Origin: DAOLCO01 sp964612555
Lineage (GTDB): Bacteria; Bdellovibrionota_C; UBA2361; SZUA-149; DAOLCO01
DNA: 64,000 nucleotides
Direction of reading: 5' to 3'
Assembly (NCBI GenBank): GCA_964612555.1
Contig: CAZTBW010000009.1
Coordinates: forward strand, 62,001-126,000
In this document: positions 17,194-25,460 of the stretch, piece by piece
Layout: the number at the start of each line of letters is the position of its first letter
Position numbering within the stretch: position 1 is the first letter of the stretch
Position numbers and translations under genes: made by a program
The notes under the pieces: generated by a model
Databases searched by the model: none
What the model saw: the letters and a program-made list of their open reading frames with translations, nothing else
Told to the model about the DNA's origin: nothing

Positions 17194-18951
17194 TCAACAC
17201 TTCTCATGGTTCATTAAGTGATTTTCTGCGGCGTTCAGTGATCTTCTGATGATCGTGCCGTTCATGACAACGATAAGAAATATACAACACACAAACAGAA
17301 AACTTAAATCAACAAATAACAAGTTTTTTTGAAAATACGAAATAGTGAAGAATATATACAGTATTGTTGCCGGAATCAGATTGCAAAAAATTACCCCAAC
17401 AGCAAGGAACATATATACCAGACTGCCAAAATTACTGCTGACCTGAATGGGGTTTTCCCAATCAAAGCGTGAATAGATTGCTCCTGTGCCGATACCAAGT
17501 GCAACAAGACTTGCAGAGAGACAAATAGCCTGGATTGCTGAAGCGATCACTACCTCGGTGGTGCCCTCAATTGCCAGAGCACCTGAAATAAACAGTATAA
17601 ATGAAAGAAAAGCGACGGGGAAAAACCACGTAAGAAATTTATAACGAACAAATTCCTGAAGAGTTATTGGTGTGGCACGCAGTATCTGATAGCTGTCACC
17701 TTCAAGGCTGATGGTGGGGAATACAAAACGCGTACAGACTGCCGCCACCACAAAACCCCCAAAGAGGATATTTGAAACACTCAGGATGCTCTGCCATACC
17801 TCACGGTACTGATCTTCTATAATGGCACCGCTTTGGATTACTCTGAAGTTGTAAATATAGATAAATGTAAGGGTAAGAAGTAGCAATAGTTGTATGGACT
17901 GGGTAGTGTCCCGAATAAAAGTTCTCAGCTCTTTTCCCATAAAAGCCCTGAGGGGGCTTGGGTGGCGAAATAGTACATCCCCGATTCTTGTGCTTAGTTG
18001 GGATTTGTAAACCACGCGTTGTATGTTTGAGTTTGAAGCCTTTGCCCAGCCCCGAAGAAACAAAAACCTGAAAGTCAGTAAAGAAAGTAAGAGCGCAGAG
18101 AGTGCGTATGCGACAAGTACAAGGAAGGATTTTGAAAAGAGTAGTTTATAAAGGGGGAGTATGGTGGCACCTATGCGGGAGTTGTTCGGGTTTGAATCAG
18201 TTACACTCAGATGTGTTGAAATGATTTCAGAAAAAAGGGTATGGGGAAGCCATTCATGGTTTGCGTGTGAGAATTTTTTTGAAAGGATAATAGCTTTGGA
18301 AACCGAGCCGGAAACTGAAGTGCTCATAGTGGCTTCCTGCTCATACCCCATGACCATGATCAGCCCGAGAATGACAACGAGTACGATTACCTCTCGTAGT
18401 CGTTCAGCAGGAACAATGTTTGCAATGCATATTACTATAATCATTCCAAGGCTTGCGGGGATTGATAAAAACAAGAGAAAAGAGACCCCCCATGCGGGTA
18501 TCATAGTCCAGGGAAGGTTAAAGGAATTGATCAGTCCGAAACCAAATGCCACAGAAACCAGCGCAAACATCCAGCTACTCAGTACCAGTACATGAATGAA
18601 TTTTGCAAAGAATATTCTTTCAAGAGAAACCGGTGCAAAGAAAAAGATTGAGACGTCTTTTGAAGAAAAGAGAGTTCCCATTGAAGAGATAATTGCGGAA
18701 AAACATATTATGGTAAAAAGGGCGAGAAGAGAAAGTGAAATGAAATTCCCAAGGAGTTCATGGGAGAATATTTCATGTTCTTTGAATTTTAAAAAAAACG
18801 AAAATCCAATCAGGTACATTCCGGTAAGGATAAATACAATGAAAAGACCTGCAAAGGTGGTACGGTTCCATATTTTACTTGAGTACTCACGCTTTAGATC
18901 ATTCCAGCTGCCGAGTATGTAGGGTCGTAGCAGTACCGGTATTCGTATCAT
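17194..18951 (-). CDS. ABC exporter membrane subunit (putative ABC-2-like permease)
   Basis: A 585-residue protein with about twelve membrane helices in two groups (roughly 30-205 and 275-570) separated by a soluble loop (ALKRGWAKASN-type basic segment and KELRTFIRDTT). The arrangement and the loop LEGDSYQILRATPITLQEFV match the large 'putative ABC exporter' permeases. It overlaps the ATPase gene by four bases (start 18951, ATPase stop 18948), so the two are translated together as a two-gene exporter. The substrate is unknown. Confidence 0.8.
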   Translation of the reverse strand: MIRIPVLLRPYILGSWNDLKREYSSKIWNRTTFAGLFIVFILTGMYLIGFSFFLKFKEHEIFSHELLGNFISLSLLALFTIICFSAIISSMGTLFSSKDVSIFFFAPVSLERIFFAKFIHVLVLSSWMFALVSVAFGFGLINSFNLPWTMIPAWGVSFLLFLSIPASLGMIIVICIANIVPAERLREVIVLVVILGLIMVMGYEQEATMSTSVSGSVSKAIILSKKFSHANHEWLPHTLFSEIISTHLSVTDSNPNNSRIGATILPLYKLLFSKSFLVLVAYALSALLLSLLTFRFLFLRGWAKASNSNIQRVVYKSQLSTRIGDVLFRHPSPLRAFMGKELRTFIRDTTQSIQLLLLLTLTFIYIYNFRVIQSGAIIEDQYREVWQSILSVSNILFGGFVVAAVCTRFVFPTISLEGDSYQILRATPITLQEFVRYKFLTWFFPVAFLSFILFISGALAIEGTTEVVIASAIQAICLSASLVALGIGTGAIYSRFDWENPIQVSSNFGSLVYMFLAVGVIFCNLIPATILYIFFTISYFQKNLLFVDLSFLFVCCIFLIVVMNGTIIRRSLNAAENHLMNHEKC

Positions 18952-19730
18952 GGGGCAATCTTCTTGGTTTCTGGCTTCTTGGTTTCAGGCTTTTCAGTTT
19001 CAGGGTAGTCCTCGCTGATAATATCGAGAAATACGTGTTCAAGATCACGAGAGCCATTTCGTGCACGTGAAAAGAGGTTCTCAAGTGTTCCGCTTGCAAG
19101 GATTTCCCCACGTTTGATAATGGCAAGGGTATCCGCAATTTCTTCAGCCACGGAAAGGGAGTGGGTGGACATGAAAATCGTTTGACCGTTTTTAGCGCAC
19201 TGGCGCAGGTGATCTTTAAAAGTCTTTGCCGAAGGCGGGTCAAGACCGACCATGGGTTCATCAATGATCAGTACTTTTGGTTTATGAACCTGTGCGGCGC
19301 TCATCATCAGTCGTTGTTTCATGCCGTGAGAGTAGGTGTCAATCAGTTCATGTTGCCATTCCAGGAGATCGTATGTCTGTAGCAGTTCGTCTATTCTGGT
19401 GTTTGCATCGCTTCTTGAAACTTTATAGAGTTCTGCCATGAATTGGAGAAACTCTCTTCCTGATAATCGTCCGTACAGATGGGGACGATCTGGAATGACT
19501 CCCATGAGCATTTTTGCTTTTACCGGATCTTTCTGAATATCGTAGTTGCCAACATGGATTGTTCCCAGCGTGGGGGAGATAACTCCCGTAATCATGCGAA
19601 TGGTGGTAGTTTTTCCTGCGCCGTTAGTTCCAAGAAACGCAAAGATACTTCCTTGAGGTACTTCGATGGAAATATTATTAACGGCAGTGAATGAGCCGTA
19701 GCGTTTTGTTACATGATTTACTGAAATCAT
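18948..19730 (-). CDS. ABC transporter ATP-binding protein
   Basis: All nucleotide-binding motifs are intact: Walker A GTNGAGKTT (about 34-42), signature YSHGMKQR, Walker B VLIIDEP followed by MVGLDPPS, and a switch His in MSTHS. At 260 residues it has one nucleotide-binding domain plus a short C-terminal tail in which ETEKPETKKPETKK is a small repeat. It is the first gene of an operon with the membrane subunit. Its closest relatives are the CcmA/DrrA-like exporters. Confidence 0.92.
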   Translation of the reverse strand: MISVNHVTKRYGSFTAVNNISIEVPQGSIFAFLGTNGAGKTTTIRMITGVISPTLGTIHVGNYDIQKDPVKAKMLMGVIPDRPHLYGRLSGREFLQFMAELYKVSRSDANTRIDELLQTYDLLEWQHELIDTYSHGMKQRLMMSAAQVHKPKVLIIDEPMVGLDPPSAKTFKDHLRQCAKNGQTIFMSTHSLSVAEEIADTLAIIKRGEILASGTLENLFSRARNGSRDLEHVFLDIISEDYPETEKPETKKPETKKIAP

Positions 19731-19852
19731 AAGGGAGTACCTTTCCTCTGTTCAATCTGTAGCATACAAGGTATGCTGATTTTTGTTTTTAATATTACTG
19801 TAAATATGAACCCCAGTATAAACATTCAGTAAGCCGGATGTATATTATTTAG

Positions 19853-21085
19853 ATGCGTGTAACCGTTCAACTTTCTTCAAGATATAAGCCTGCTTTCTGT
19901 GCAGGGAGAAGATTTTGTTTTTTTCTGGGAGCATTTTTATTGACACTTTTTTTATCAAATATTGCGACTGCTGAGGGTTACTTAACTAGAAAGGCTGAGG
20001 GCTCTATCCCCAGAAAGGGGCTTTGGATTGAAGCAGAGGGAGTTGTAAGACCTTTTAGTGATCCAAAAGAGTTTAATAAACTCATAAAAACCCTACATAA
20101 ACATTCTTTTACAGATGTTTATATTCAGATTTATCGAAACGGGAAATCCTGGTTTCCAAGTAAATTTTCAGACACTACTCCCTATGAAAATAATATCAAA
20201 AATAATTTTGACCCTATCCCGCTTTTAATAAAGTATTGCAAGGCGCATAACATCAGGGTTCATGCCTGGATGAATGTGCTTCGTATGGGTGAAAGTGCAC
20301 CATTTTTGAAACGTGCCGGGGTGTCATCCGTGCTTCATGACGGGAGTGGCCGTTCCTTACTTGAAACGAAAGGAGAAGGAGTTTCGGGGTGTCGACCTGA
20401 TACTCCCGGTATCTGGCTTGACCCCAGCAATCGCGAAGTGAGAAGAAATACTCTTCTGATCATAAAGGAACTCATTCATTTATACCCTGATCTTTCCGGA
20501 GTCCACTTTGATTATATCCGTTATCCCTTTCCAATAGCGGGTGATGGGGGAGTGAAGGAAGCATATTGCAAAGAGTTCATGAGCCTTGCTGATGTTCAGA
20601 TGCAGCAAAGACAAAGGGGACGACTTTCAACTGAAGGAAATACCCTTCCAAAAAATACTGACAATGAGCATAGCATTACTTATCTTCTTCAAGTGGTTAG
20701 AAGGTACATTGATACCAAAGCACCTCATCTTGAAGTTTCTGCCGCCGTACTTTCCAATATGGAGCGTGCAAAAAAACATGGTAATCAGGATTGGTCTTTA
20801 TGGCTGCGTATGGGCTTATTGGATACCGTGGTGACGATGAATTATACTACTGATGAAGAAAGGTTTTTGAAAGAATCAAGAGAAAGCAGTAAATATGCAG
20901 AGGGTAAGGTGCTTATTGGTTTAGGTGCATGGCTCAGTCTTTCAAAACCGGATGTTCTCAGTCGTGATCTTAAAAATATAAGCGATTTAAATACGCAGGG
21001 AATAGTTCTTTTTTCCTATGCTAATCTTGCTAATCCTGCCGGTGAAACTCTCTTTAGACATCTGGATGCCTATCCTTTCAAATAA
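19853..21085 (+). CDS. Secreted GHL10-family (DUF187-like) glycoside-hydrolase-like protein
   Basis: A 410-residue protein with a long basic N-region and hydrophobic core (about 22-38, cleavage near ATA-EG). The hallmark of the GHL10/YngK group is clear: KGLWIEAEGV at the first strand, VHAWMNVLRMG, WLDPSNREVR and GVHFDYIRYP (about 222) with the probable catalytic acid. TIM-barrel strands continue to GIVLFSYANL. Such enzymes act on cell-wall or surface glycans in the envelope; the substrate is not known. The N-region is unusually long, so a later start is possible, but no internal ATG keeps the signal. Confidence 0.8.
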   Translation: MRVTVQLSSRYKPAFCAGRRFCFFLGAFLLTLFLSNIATAEGYLTRKAEGSIPRKGLWIEAEGVVRPFSDPKEFNKLIKTLHKHSFTDVYIQIYRNGKSWFPSKFSDTTPYENNIKNNFDPIPLLIKYCKAHNIRVHAWMNVLRMGESAPFLKRAGVSSVLHDGSGRSLLETKGEGVSGCRPDTPGIWLDPSNREVRRNTLLIIKELIHLYPDLSGVHFDYIRYPFPIAGDGGVKEAYCKEFMSLADVQMQQRQRGRLSTEGNTLPKNTDNEHSITYLLQVVRRYIDTKAPHLEVSAAVLSNMERAKKHGNQDWSLWLRMGLLDTVVTMNYTTDEERFLKESRESSKYAEGKVLIGLGAWLSLSKPDVLSRDLKNISDLNTQGIVLFSYANLANPAGETLFRHLDAYPFK

Positions 21086-21155
21086 ACCCCTGCCTTCATA
21101 AACCGGTTTTCCTTTTCAGGAGAATTATAGTACTTAGTGACACTGAAATTTATGT

Positions 21156-21239
21156 GCGGGGATGGCGGAACTGGTAGACGCGCCAGACTCAAAATCTGGT
21201 ACTGGCAACAGTGTGAGGGTTCGAGTCCCTCCCCCCGCA
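21156..21239 (+). tRNA. tRNA-Leu (anticodon CAA)
   Basis: An 84-base class II tRNA. Acceptor GCGGGGA meets CCCCCGC (one A-C mismatch at the last pair), anticodon stem CCAGA/TCTGG with loop CTCAAAA gives anticodon CAA, the variable arm is TACTGGCAACAGT, and the T-arm GAGGG TTCGAGT CCCTC is standard. CCA is not encoded. Confidence 0.95.
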
Positions 21240-21351
21240 TTATCCTGTTGTAGCACTGTCTTGATGTAGGGGCTTGATGTAAGGGAAGTGTTCACAGTTT
21301 TTTATCAGGTACAAGTTAATTATTAATTTTTGTATTGAGCATGGAATAAAT

Positions 21352-22908
21352 ATGAGGGTTGACCGCGCAATTCTCCTGTCTGTGCTTTGTGGTTTGTTTC
21401 TCGGCATATCCTGTATCTTCCCGGATACAGGATATGGTGTGCTTCTCGGCGCATCTTCAGTACTGATTTTCTGGTATTTACTTCATCTTAAAAGACCCGC
21501 TTTGTTCTATCTAACAGGAGTTGTTTTCCATTTCACTTCAATGTGGTGGCTTGGGGGAACAATGGAGCGTTTTGGTGGTTTTCACTGGAGCCTTGCCTGT
21601 TTTTTACTTGTACTTTATTGCCTTCTGTCGAGCTTGCAGTTTTTTTTCAGTGCATGGTTTGCCCCGCGTATCTCAGGGGGGCGGTATCTTCCATTTTCTT
21701 TTATTTTTTCATGGATGCTATTTGAAATATTCTTTCCAAGGCTTTTCCCCTGGGGGCTTGGGGATTTTTTCATATCTGTACATTCACTTTCATCGTATGC
21801 AGAGATAGTGGGTGCACGTGGGCTTTCTTTCATTGTCTTAGTCGGAACGTATGTCTTGTACTCGATGTTGTGTGCGGTTTTTGGGAAGGGAGCAGGGGGC
21901 AGGAGCATTTCGTATGTTTCTCTCTCCGTCGCCTCGCTACTAGCTCTCTTCGTATGTGGATTTTACCTCGATCGCGCTGCTCTGGCACGTGAGCTTTCCG
22001 CACCAAGAGTGTCCGCTTTAGTTGTCCAGGGTAATCTTGATATACATGAAAAAGGTAAGAAGGCATTTCTTGAAGCTAACCTGAAGACGTATCAGGAGCT
22101 TAGTGTTCAGGCTTTAAGTGCAACAGAAGAAATAGACTTTGTTATCTGGCCTGAAACAGTAATGAATCGCTGGACCCCAATAACATATAAAAACTACCCT
22201 GAGCCAGAGCTCGACCCTTTTCCTGAATTAGAAATACCGCTCCTATATGGAGCACTTGCGTATTATCTCGAACAAGGCAAGTCTTCTTCCGAAGCAGATA
22301 CATTTAATGCAGCTATTCTTCGTGATGAATCGGGTGGCATTAGTTCCTATTATGCAAAACGTATATTGATGCCATTTGGTGAATACGTTCCTTTTGGTGA
22401 CACCTTTCCCTGGATTCGATCTTTGGTGCCACTACAAGGCGAGTTCACTAAAGGTACGGTAGAATCGCCTTTAGAGATAAGAACAAAAGATAGAGTAATT
22501 CGTGCAGGAGTTCTTATTTGTTATGAAGATCTGGTCTCGGAAATATCAAGATCCTATGCTCGTAGAGATGCACAGGTTCTCATAAACCTGACTAACGATG
22601 CGTGGTATGGTGATTCTCCTGCTCCGTATCAGCACGACCTTCTTGCACGCTTTCGAGCGATTGAAACGAGAAGGGCACTCATCCGTTCAACGAATACAGG
22701 ATTTACTACTCTGGTATCATCCAGAGGTGAAATCGTGAATTCACTTCCTCTTTTCACTGAAGCCTATGAAGTCTTTTCTGTGCCACTGCTTGAAGGGGAA
22801 ACGCTTTATTCTGCGTGTGGTGACTATCCCTTGTATGGATTTTTATTTGTGCTTGGTGGGTGTTTGATTTGGATACGAATGAGAAGGCGGTGGTTATCAC
22901 CACAATAA
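21352..22908 (+). CDS. lnt: Apolipoprotein N-acyltransferase
   Basis: Lnt adds the third acyl chain to the N-terminal Cys of lipoproteins at the periplasmic face of the inner membrane. Six or more N-terminal helices (to about 210) precede a nitrilase-type domain with the catalytic triad: Glu in WPETV, Lys in YYAKRIL and Cys in LICYEDL. NLTNDAWYG and RAIETRRALIRSTNTG are diagnostic. 518 residues is normal. The last ten residues (RMRRRWLSPQ) differ from the two lnt-tail copies downstream, which read into tRNA-Arg and end RKSGAS. The current 3' end therefore appears to have been rewritten at the island junction. Confidence 0.95.
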   Translation: MRVDRAILLSVLCGLFLGISCIFPDTGYGVLLGASSVLIFWYLLHLKRPALFYLTGVVFHFTSMWWLGGTMERFGGFHWSLACFLLVLYCLLSSLQFFFSAWFAPRISGGRYLPFSFIFSWMLFEIFFPRLFPWGLGDFFISVHSLSSYAEIVGARGLSFIVLVGTYVLYSMLCAVFGKGAGGRSISYVSLSVASLLALFVCGFYLDRAALARELSAPRVSALVVQGNLDIHEKGKKAFLEANLKTYQELSVQALSATEEIDFVIWPETVMNRWTPITYKNYPEPELDPFPELEIPLLYGALAYYLEQGKSSSEADTFNAAILRDESGGISSYYAKRILMPFGEYVPFGDTFPWIRSLVPLQGEFTKGTVESPLEIRTKDRVIRAGVLICYEDLVSEISRSYARRDAQVLINLTNDAWYGDSPAPYQHDLLARFRAIETRRALIRSTNTGFTTLVSSRGEIVNSLPLFTEAYEVFSVPLLEGETLYSACGDYPLYGFLFVLGGCLIWIRMRRRWLSPQ

Positions 22909-22955
22909 TTGCATTGCAGGAGCAATTCTCATTATTTGGAATAGGTTGGAGGTTT

Positions 22956-23411
22956 TTATGTATGTTTCTTTTGTGATGGATAAACTTTGTGTCTAGGATC
23001 CCACCAAAGGATTTTGAAAACATTTTGTTCTCGAATTCCCCAAAGTCTTTGTTCTCCGTTTAAGCGAAATCTAAAAAGCTCATCGTTGTCGTCCATTGTT
23101 ATTTCGAGAAGCCTCTTTTGTGCCTCTGGAGCTATTTGAGAAGTTAATACAGAATGGTTTCTTTTTTTATCGTATAGAATCTCTCCCCATGTTTGGGTCT
23201 CAAAACCCCGAAGTTTGGGAAGTATGTCGTTCCAAAACTGATCTTTCTCGAAATTACACTTACCCCATGGGCCATCAACATCAAATGTCTCAAGTACCCA
23301 GCAAGGCCTACATCTATTAAAGTTTACACTGTCGGATAGATCGGGGATCCTTTTGTTTAGTGTTGGTTTTTTTCTCGGGTCTATTTTGGGGTGTTTTTGT
23401 TTTCTGCCCAT
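22956..23411 (-). CDS. Probable toxin partner of the Panacea antitoxin
   Basis: A 151-residue soluble protein not assigned to a named toxin fold. The N-terminus is very basic (MGRKQKHPKIDPRKKP). The C-terminal part, RLWGIREQNVFKILWWDP followed by HKVYPSQKKHT, looks like a conserved domain ending, rich in Trp and basic residues, as in nucleic-acid-acting toxins. It starts 31 bases after the Panacea gene on the same strand, which is the order (antitoxin first) reported for PanAT pairs. Toxic activity is inferred from this context only. It has no strong ribosome site, which would keep its level below that of the antitoxin. Confidence 0.55.
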   Translation of the reverse strand: MGRKQKHPKIDPRKKPTLNKRIPDLSDSVNFNRCRPCWVLETFDVDGPWGKCNFEKDQFWNDILPKLRGFETQTWGEILYDKKRNHSVLTSQIAPEAQKRLLEITMDDNDELFRFRLNGEQRLWGIREQNVFKILWWDPRHKVYPSQKKHT

Positions 23412-23442
23412 TCGAATTCAGAGAAAGTAACCTGCAAATATT

Positions 23443-23889
23443 TTATAAACTTTCATAGTATTCATGCATGGAGCGAAGGGAAATTTCATTATTTCCTCTT
23501 TCGTTTGGCAAGAGGCCATTTCTTGCTTCTTGCCAAGGTTGTTCGCTGTGAGTGAGCTCACTAAGCCAGTGAGAAGTTTTGTCACCATAAACTTTTATAA
23601 CTGCATCGATCGTTTCTTTTTGATCAGTTTTGAGCTTAGAAGGATCTCCATTGATATCTGTGATGTCTTTTAAGGAAACAGTATACAAACCTCTGAATTT
23701 TTTATAAACTTCTGGCACCACTGGACCGTTAACCCAAGCCTCTATCTTTGTTTTAAACAATGGTTTTTCATCCCACACCAAAGACCAAGCTTGACTGTAA
23801 TATAGAAGCTTGTGAAGTTTCATGTGCGTACAGCTATTGTTCTTCAGTTTTTTCAAGATGTATGCTGATACATCAAGTACGCTACTCAT
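23443..23889 (-). CDS. Panacea-domain (SocA/GepA, formerly DUF4065) antitoxin
   Basis: ATG 23889 is chosen: a GGAGAG lies five bases upstream, while the frame extends 29 codons further without one. The 148 residues match the Panacea domain: LHKLLYYSQAWSLVW (the tyrosine-rich LxKLLYYxQ motif), IEAWVNGPVVPEVYKKF, and SELTHSEQPWQEAR. Panacea proteins neutralise very different toxins and define the PanAT systems, and SocA is a proteolytic adaptor of the family. It is the first gene of a two-gene operon, with two inverted repeats in its promoter, and lies just inside the island beside lnt. Confidence 0.85.
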   Translation of the reverse strand: MSSVLDVSAYILKKLKNNSCTHMKLHKLLYYSQAWSLVWDEKPLFKTKIEAWVNGPVVPEVYKKFRGLYTVSLKDITDINGDPSKLKTDQKETIDAVIKVYGDKTSHWLSELTHSEQPWQEARNGLLPNERGNNEISLRSMHEYYESL

Positions 23890-23918
23890 TTTTCTCTCCG
23901 TTTTGTCTCTTCTTTCTA

Positions 23919-23976
23919 TTGTTATCGTATTTTGAGACCATTTCGATAACAACCTTGTGCACCGTTCTTTGCACAA
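23919..23976 (-). promoter_or_regulatory. Two inverted repeats in the promoter of the Panacea operon
   Basis: TTGTTATCG (23919-23927) pairs with CGATAACAA (23944-23952), and TTGTGCA (23955-23961) with TGCACAA (23970-23976). Both lie within 90 bases upstream of the antitoxin ATG at 23889, where autoregulatory operators are common. No promoter boxes are certain. Confidence 0.45.
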
Positions 23977-24109
23977 TTTAAGATTATTATAAAGAAAAAA
24001 CTATTCTATTTAAAGTGAAACAGAAATTAACAAGCAGAATCAGAGATTTATAAATTCCTAGAATTCTTATTCGGTAATAAGTTAAGGGGTCATCTTCAAG
24101 GAAAATATT

Positions 24110-24226
24110 TGGTGCGTCCTGAGAGATTCGAACTCCCGACCTACTGGTTCGAAGCCAACTATGCGGGAAAAAATGACATTAAGTCACTTTTTCTGATTCG
24201 CTCCGTCTCTATCCGACTGAGTTAAG
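24110..24226 (-). pseudogene. Disrupted tRNA-Arg copy with about 45 extra bases inside
   Basis: Bases 24110-24157 are identical to the 3' half of the intact tRNA-Arg at 28291-28364 (T-arm, variable loop, anticodon arm, encoded CCA). Bases 24207-24226 match its D-arm with one change. Between them the intact gene has four bases and this copy has 49. The 5' acceptor strand is missing: the sequence runs instead into AAGGAGTTGATGAATATAAT, which is the end of repeat A. The acceptor stem therefore cannot form and the copy should be inactive. Confidence 0.8.
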
Positions 24227-24369
24227 AAGGAGTTGATGAATATAATGATATCTTTCTGTGAGTTTGATCTATAGTGAATGTTGATATGCGAGGGTAGTGT
24301 GGGGAATTGAGAAGTAAGAAAAAACTTCCGTAGGCAGCATCTCGGGCAGAAGGGATATCTTCGAATCTT

Positions 24370-25000
24370 AAGGCGAAAGATGAGAGCGAGAGAAAGTGGG
24401 GGTGAACCACTTTCTCGTCGCCCTCACCTTGGTTCTTACATGCAGCGCATTGGGTTTTTCCCATGCGCATCATCTGTGAACCATTCCGGGTGGGTTTCCC
24501 ACCTTGGTGCACGGTGTTGGTAGGGCAATTGACGACGAATTGCCTCCCTCACCGCCGTTGCACGAAGGCGTCGAATTCCCGGATAAAAACCTGCTTGCTG
24601 GTTGTCGCAGTACTGCGACAACCAGGTTTGCAGGTCTGAGTCTGACATATTAGTAAAATTAATCATTTCTTTCCCTTTCAAGGAAATGGCCTAAGCGCAA
24701 AGGTGCGTCTTAGACCGCGTGGAATCGAATGCCTTCATCGCAACATACGATGAAGGGTAAATGGCCTGAAAGCGGCCTTGATTTTTTGTAGCTCTCTTAG
24801 ATTGAAAAATCCAACAGAGCTACAAAAACCGGAGACCGTCAACTCATGCCCAATTCACCTCACCGTAGAGGAAAAAAACAATGACTATACGATGAGTGAG
24901 TAGCGTGAGAAATAAAAACATCACTTCGCGATTTACCGGCAAAGATCATAAAACCTATATAAAAACCCTAATCTTTCTCTCGTCTCTCATCTTTCGCCTT
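24370..25000. other. 631-bp segment bounded by 27-bp inverted repeats, rich in hairpins (mobile element or large structured RNA)
   Basis: Bases 24370-24396 and 24973-25000 are reverse complements over 27 positions with one single-base gap (ends AAGGCGAAAGATGAGAG and its complement). Inside are several strong helices: GAGAAAGTGG/CCACTTTCTC near 24390-24417, GGTGGG/CCCACC at about 24488-24502, a nested hairpin at 24507-24563, a 28-bp perfect palindrome at 24598-24625, CTTCATCG/CGATGAAG near 24730-24755, and TTTTGTAGCTCT/AGAGCTACAAAA at about 24784-24826. The left half is richer in GC than the surroundings. No transposase is present. It could be a non-autonomous element with terminal repeats, or an ornate non-coding RNA whose ends pair. 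No obvious target-site duplication flanks it. Confidence 0.5.
24436..24666 (-). CDS. Small hypothetical protein inside the inverted-repeat segment
   Basis: From ATG 24666, preceded by AAAGGGA, it encodes 76 residues, helical and basic in the middle (YPGIRRLRATAVREAIRRQL) and aromatic near the end. It has no recognised domain. The codons are plausible and more GC-rich than the neighbours. The same bases, however, form a nested hairpin and a 28-bp palindrome, so selection may be on the RNA or DNA structure rather than the protein. It could be the only cargo of a small mobile element. Confidence 0.4.
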   Translation of the reverse strand: MINFTNMSDSDLQTWLSQYCDNQQAGFYPGIRRLRATAVREAIRRQLPYQHRAPRWETHPEWFTDDAHGKNPMRCM

Positions 25001-25442
25001 GATAAGACGAAACATATCCCCTCTACCCTGATTCAAATGACAAAATGCTCTGCTGTGGGAGCCGTAAAAACAAATTGGAACTTGACTTGGAATAATAGTT
25101 GACCACCAACGAGAAGTAAAACCTTCGCCTTAGATGGCAGAACAAAACCAAGCTTTAAATCCAGCAAGCCTAAACAGAACAACCATTCGGTTCTCCATTT
25201 ATGACTGCATACCTATATTATGATAGAAACTCTAAATGTGCCTCATAGCAGGATTAAGCAGCCAAGAACTTCAATTCAGGTTACGATTGCAGGTTAGCCA
25301 GATCAGACGGTTGTAAATGTAGATGGCTAAAAGCCATAATGGCAAACACTGAAATACAAAATACTTGCAAATTGTAATTGTACGTGCCACCTTAGGAAAG
25401 ATATCAATACGTCTTTGACGGAGCCGCCTGCAAAGCTTAGAC
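25001..25442. other. Gene-free stretch between the inverted-repeat segment and the first cassette-like gene
   Basis: No frame longer than a few dozen codons with a ribosome site. The last 45 bases (CGTCTTTGACGGAGCCGCC... to TTAGACGTTATAC) look like the right half of an integron attC site, with the core GTTATAC at 25443-25449. The left half of that site could not be identified. Confidence 0.4.
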
Positions 25443-25449
25443 GTTATAC
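25443..25449 (+). other. attC-like core (GTTATAC) opening the first cassette
   Basis: GTTATAC lies 11 bases before the ATG at 25461. Its exact inverse, GTATAAC, occurs at 26111-26117 at the end of the same gene, as expected for the two ends of one integron cassette. It differs from GTTRRRY at one position. Confidence 0.4.
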
Positions 25450-25460
25450 TGCTAACTGCT

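Noticed and set aside
24222..24512. Minus-strand 96-codon frame across the start of the inverted-repeat segment
   Set aside because: It has no ribosome site, crosses the terminal repeat, and overlaps the better-supported 24436-24666 frame.
24370..25000. Retron msr-msd
   Set aside because: There is no reverse transcriptase gene nearby, and the segment is much longer than a usual msr-msd.
24110..25440. Group I or group II intron in tRNA-Arg
   Set aside because: The insertion inside the tRNA is only about 45 bases, no GTGYG start or domain V was found, and the tRNA lacks its 5' strand.
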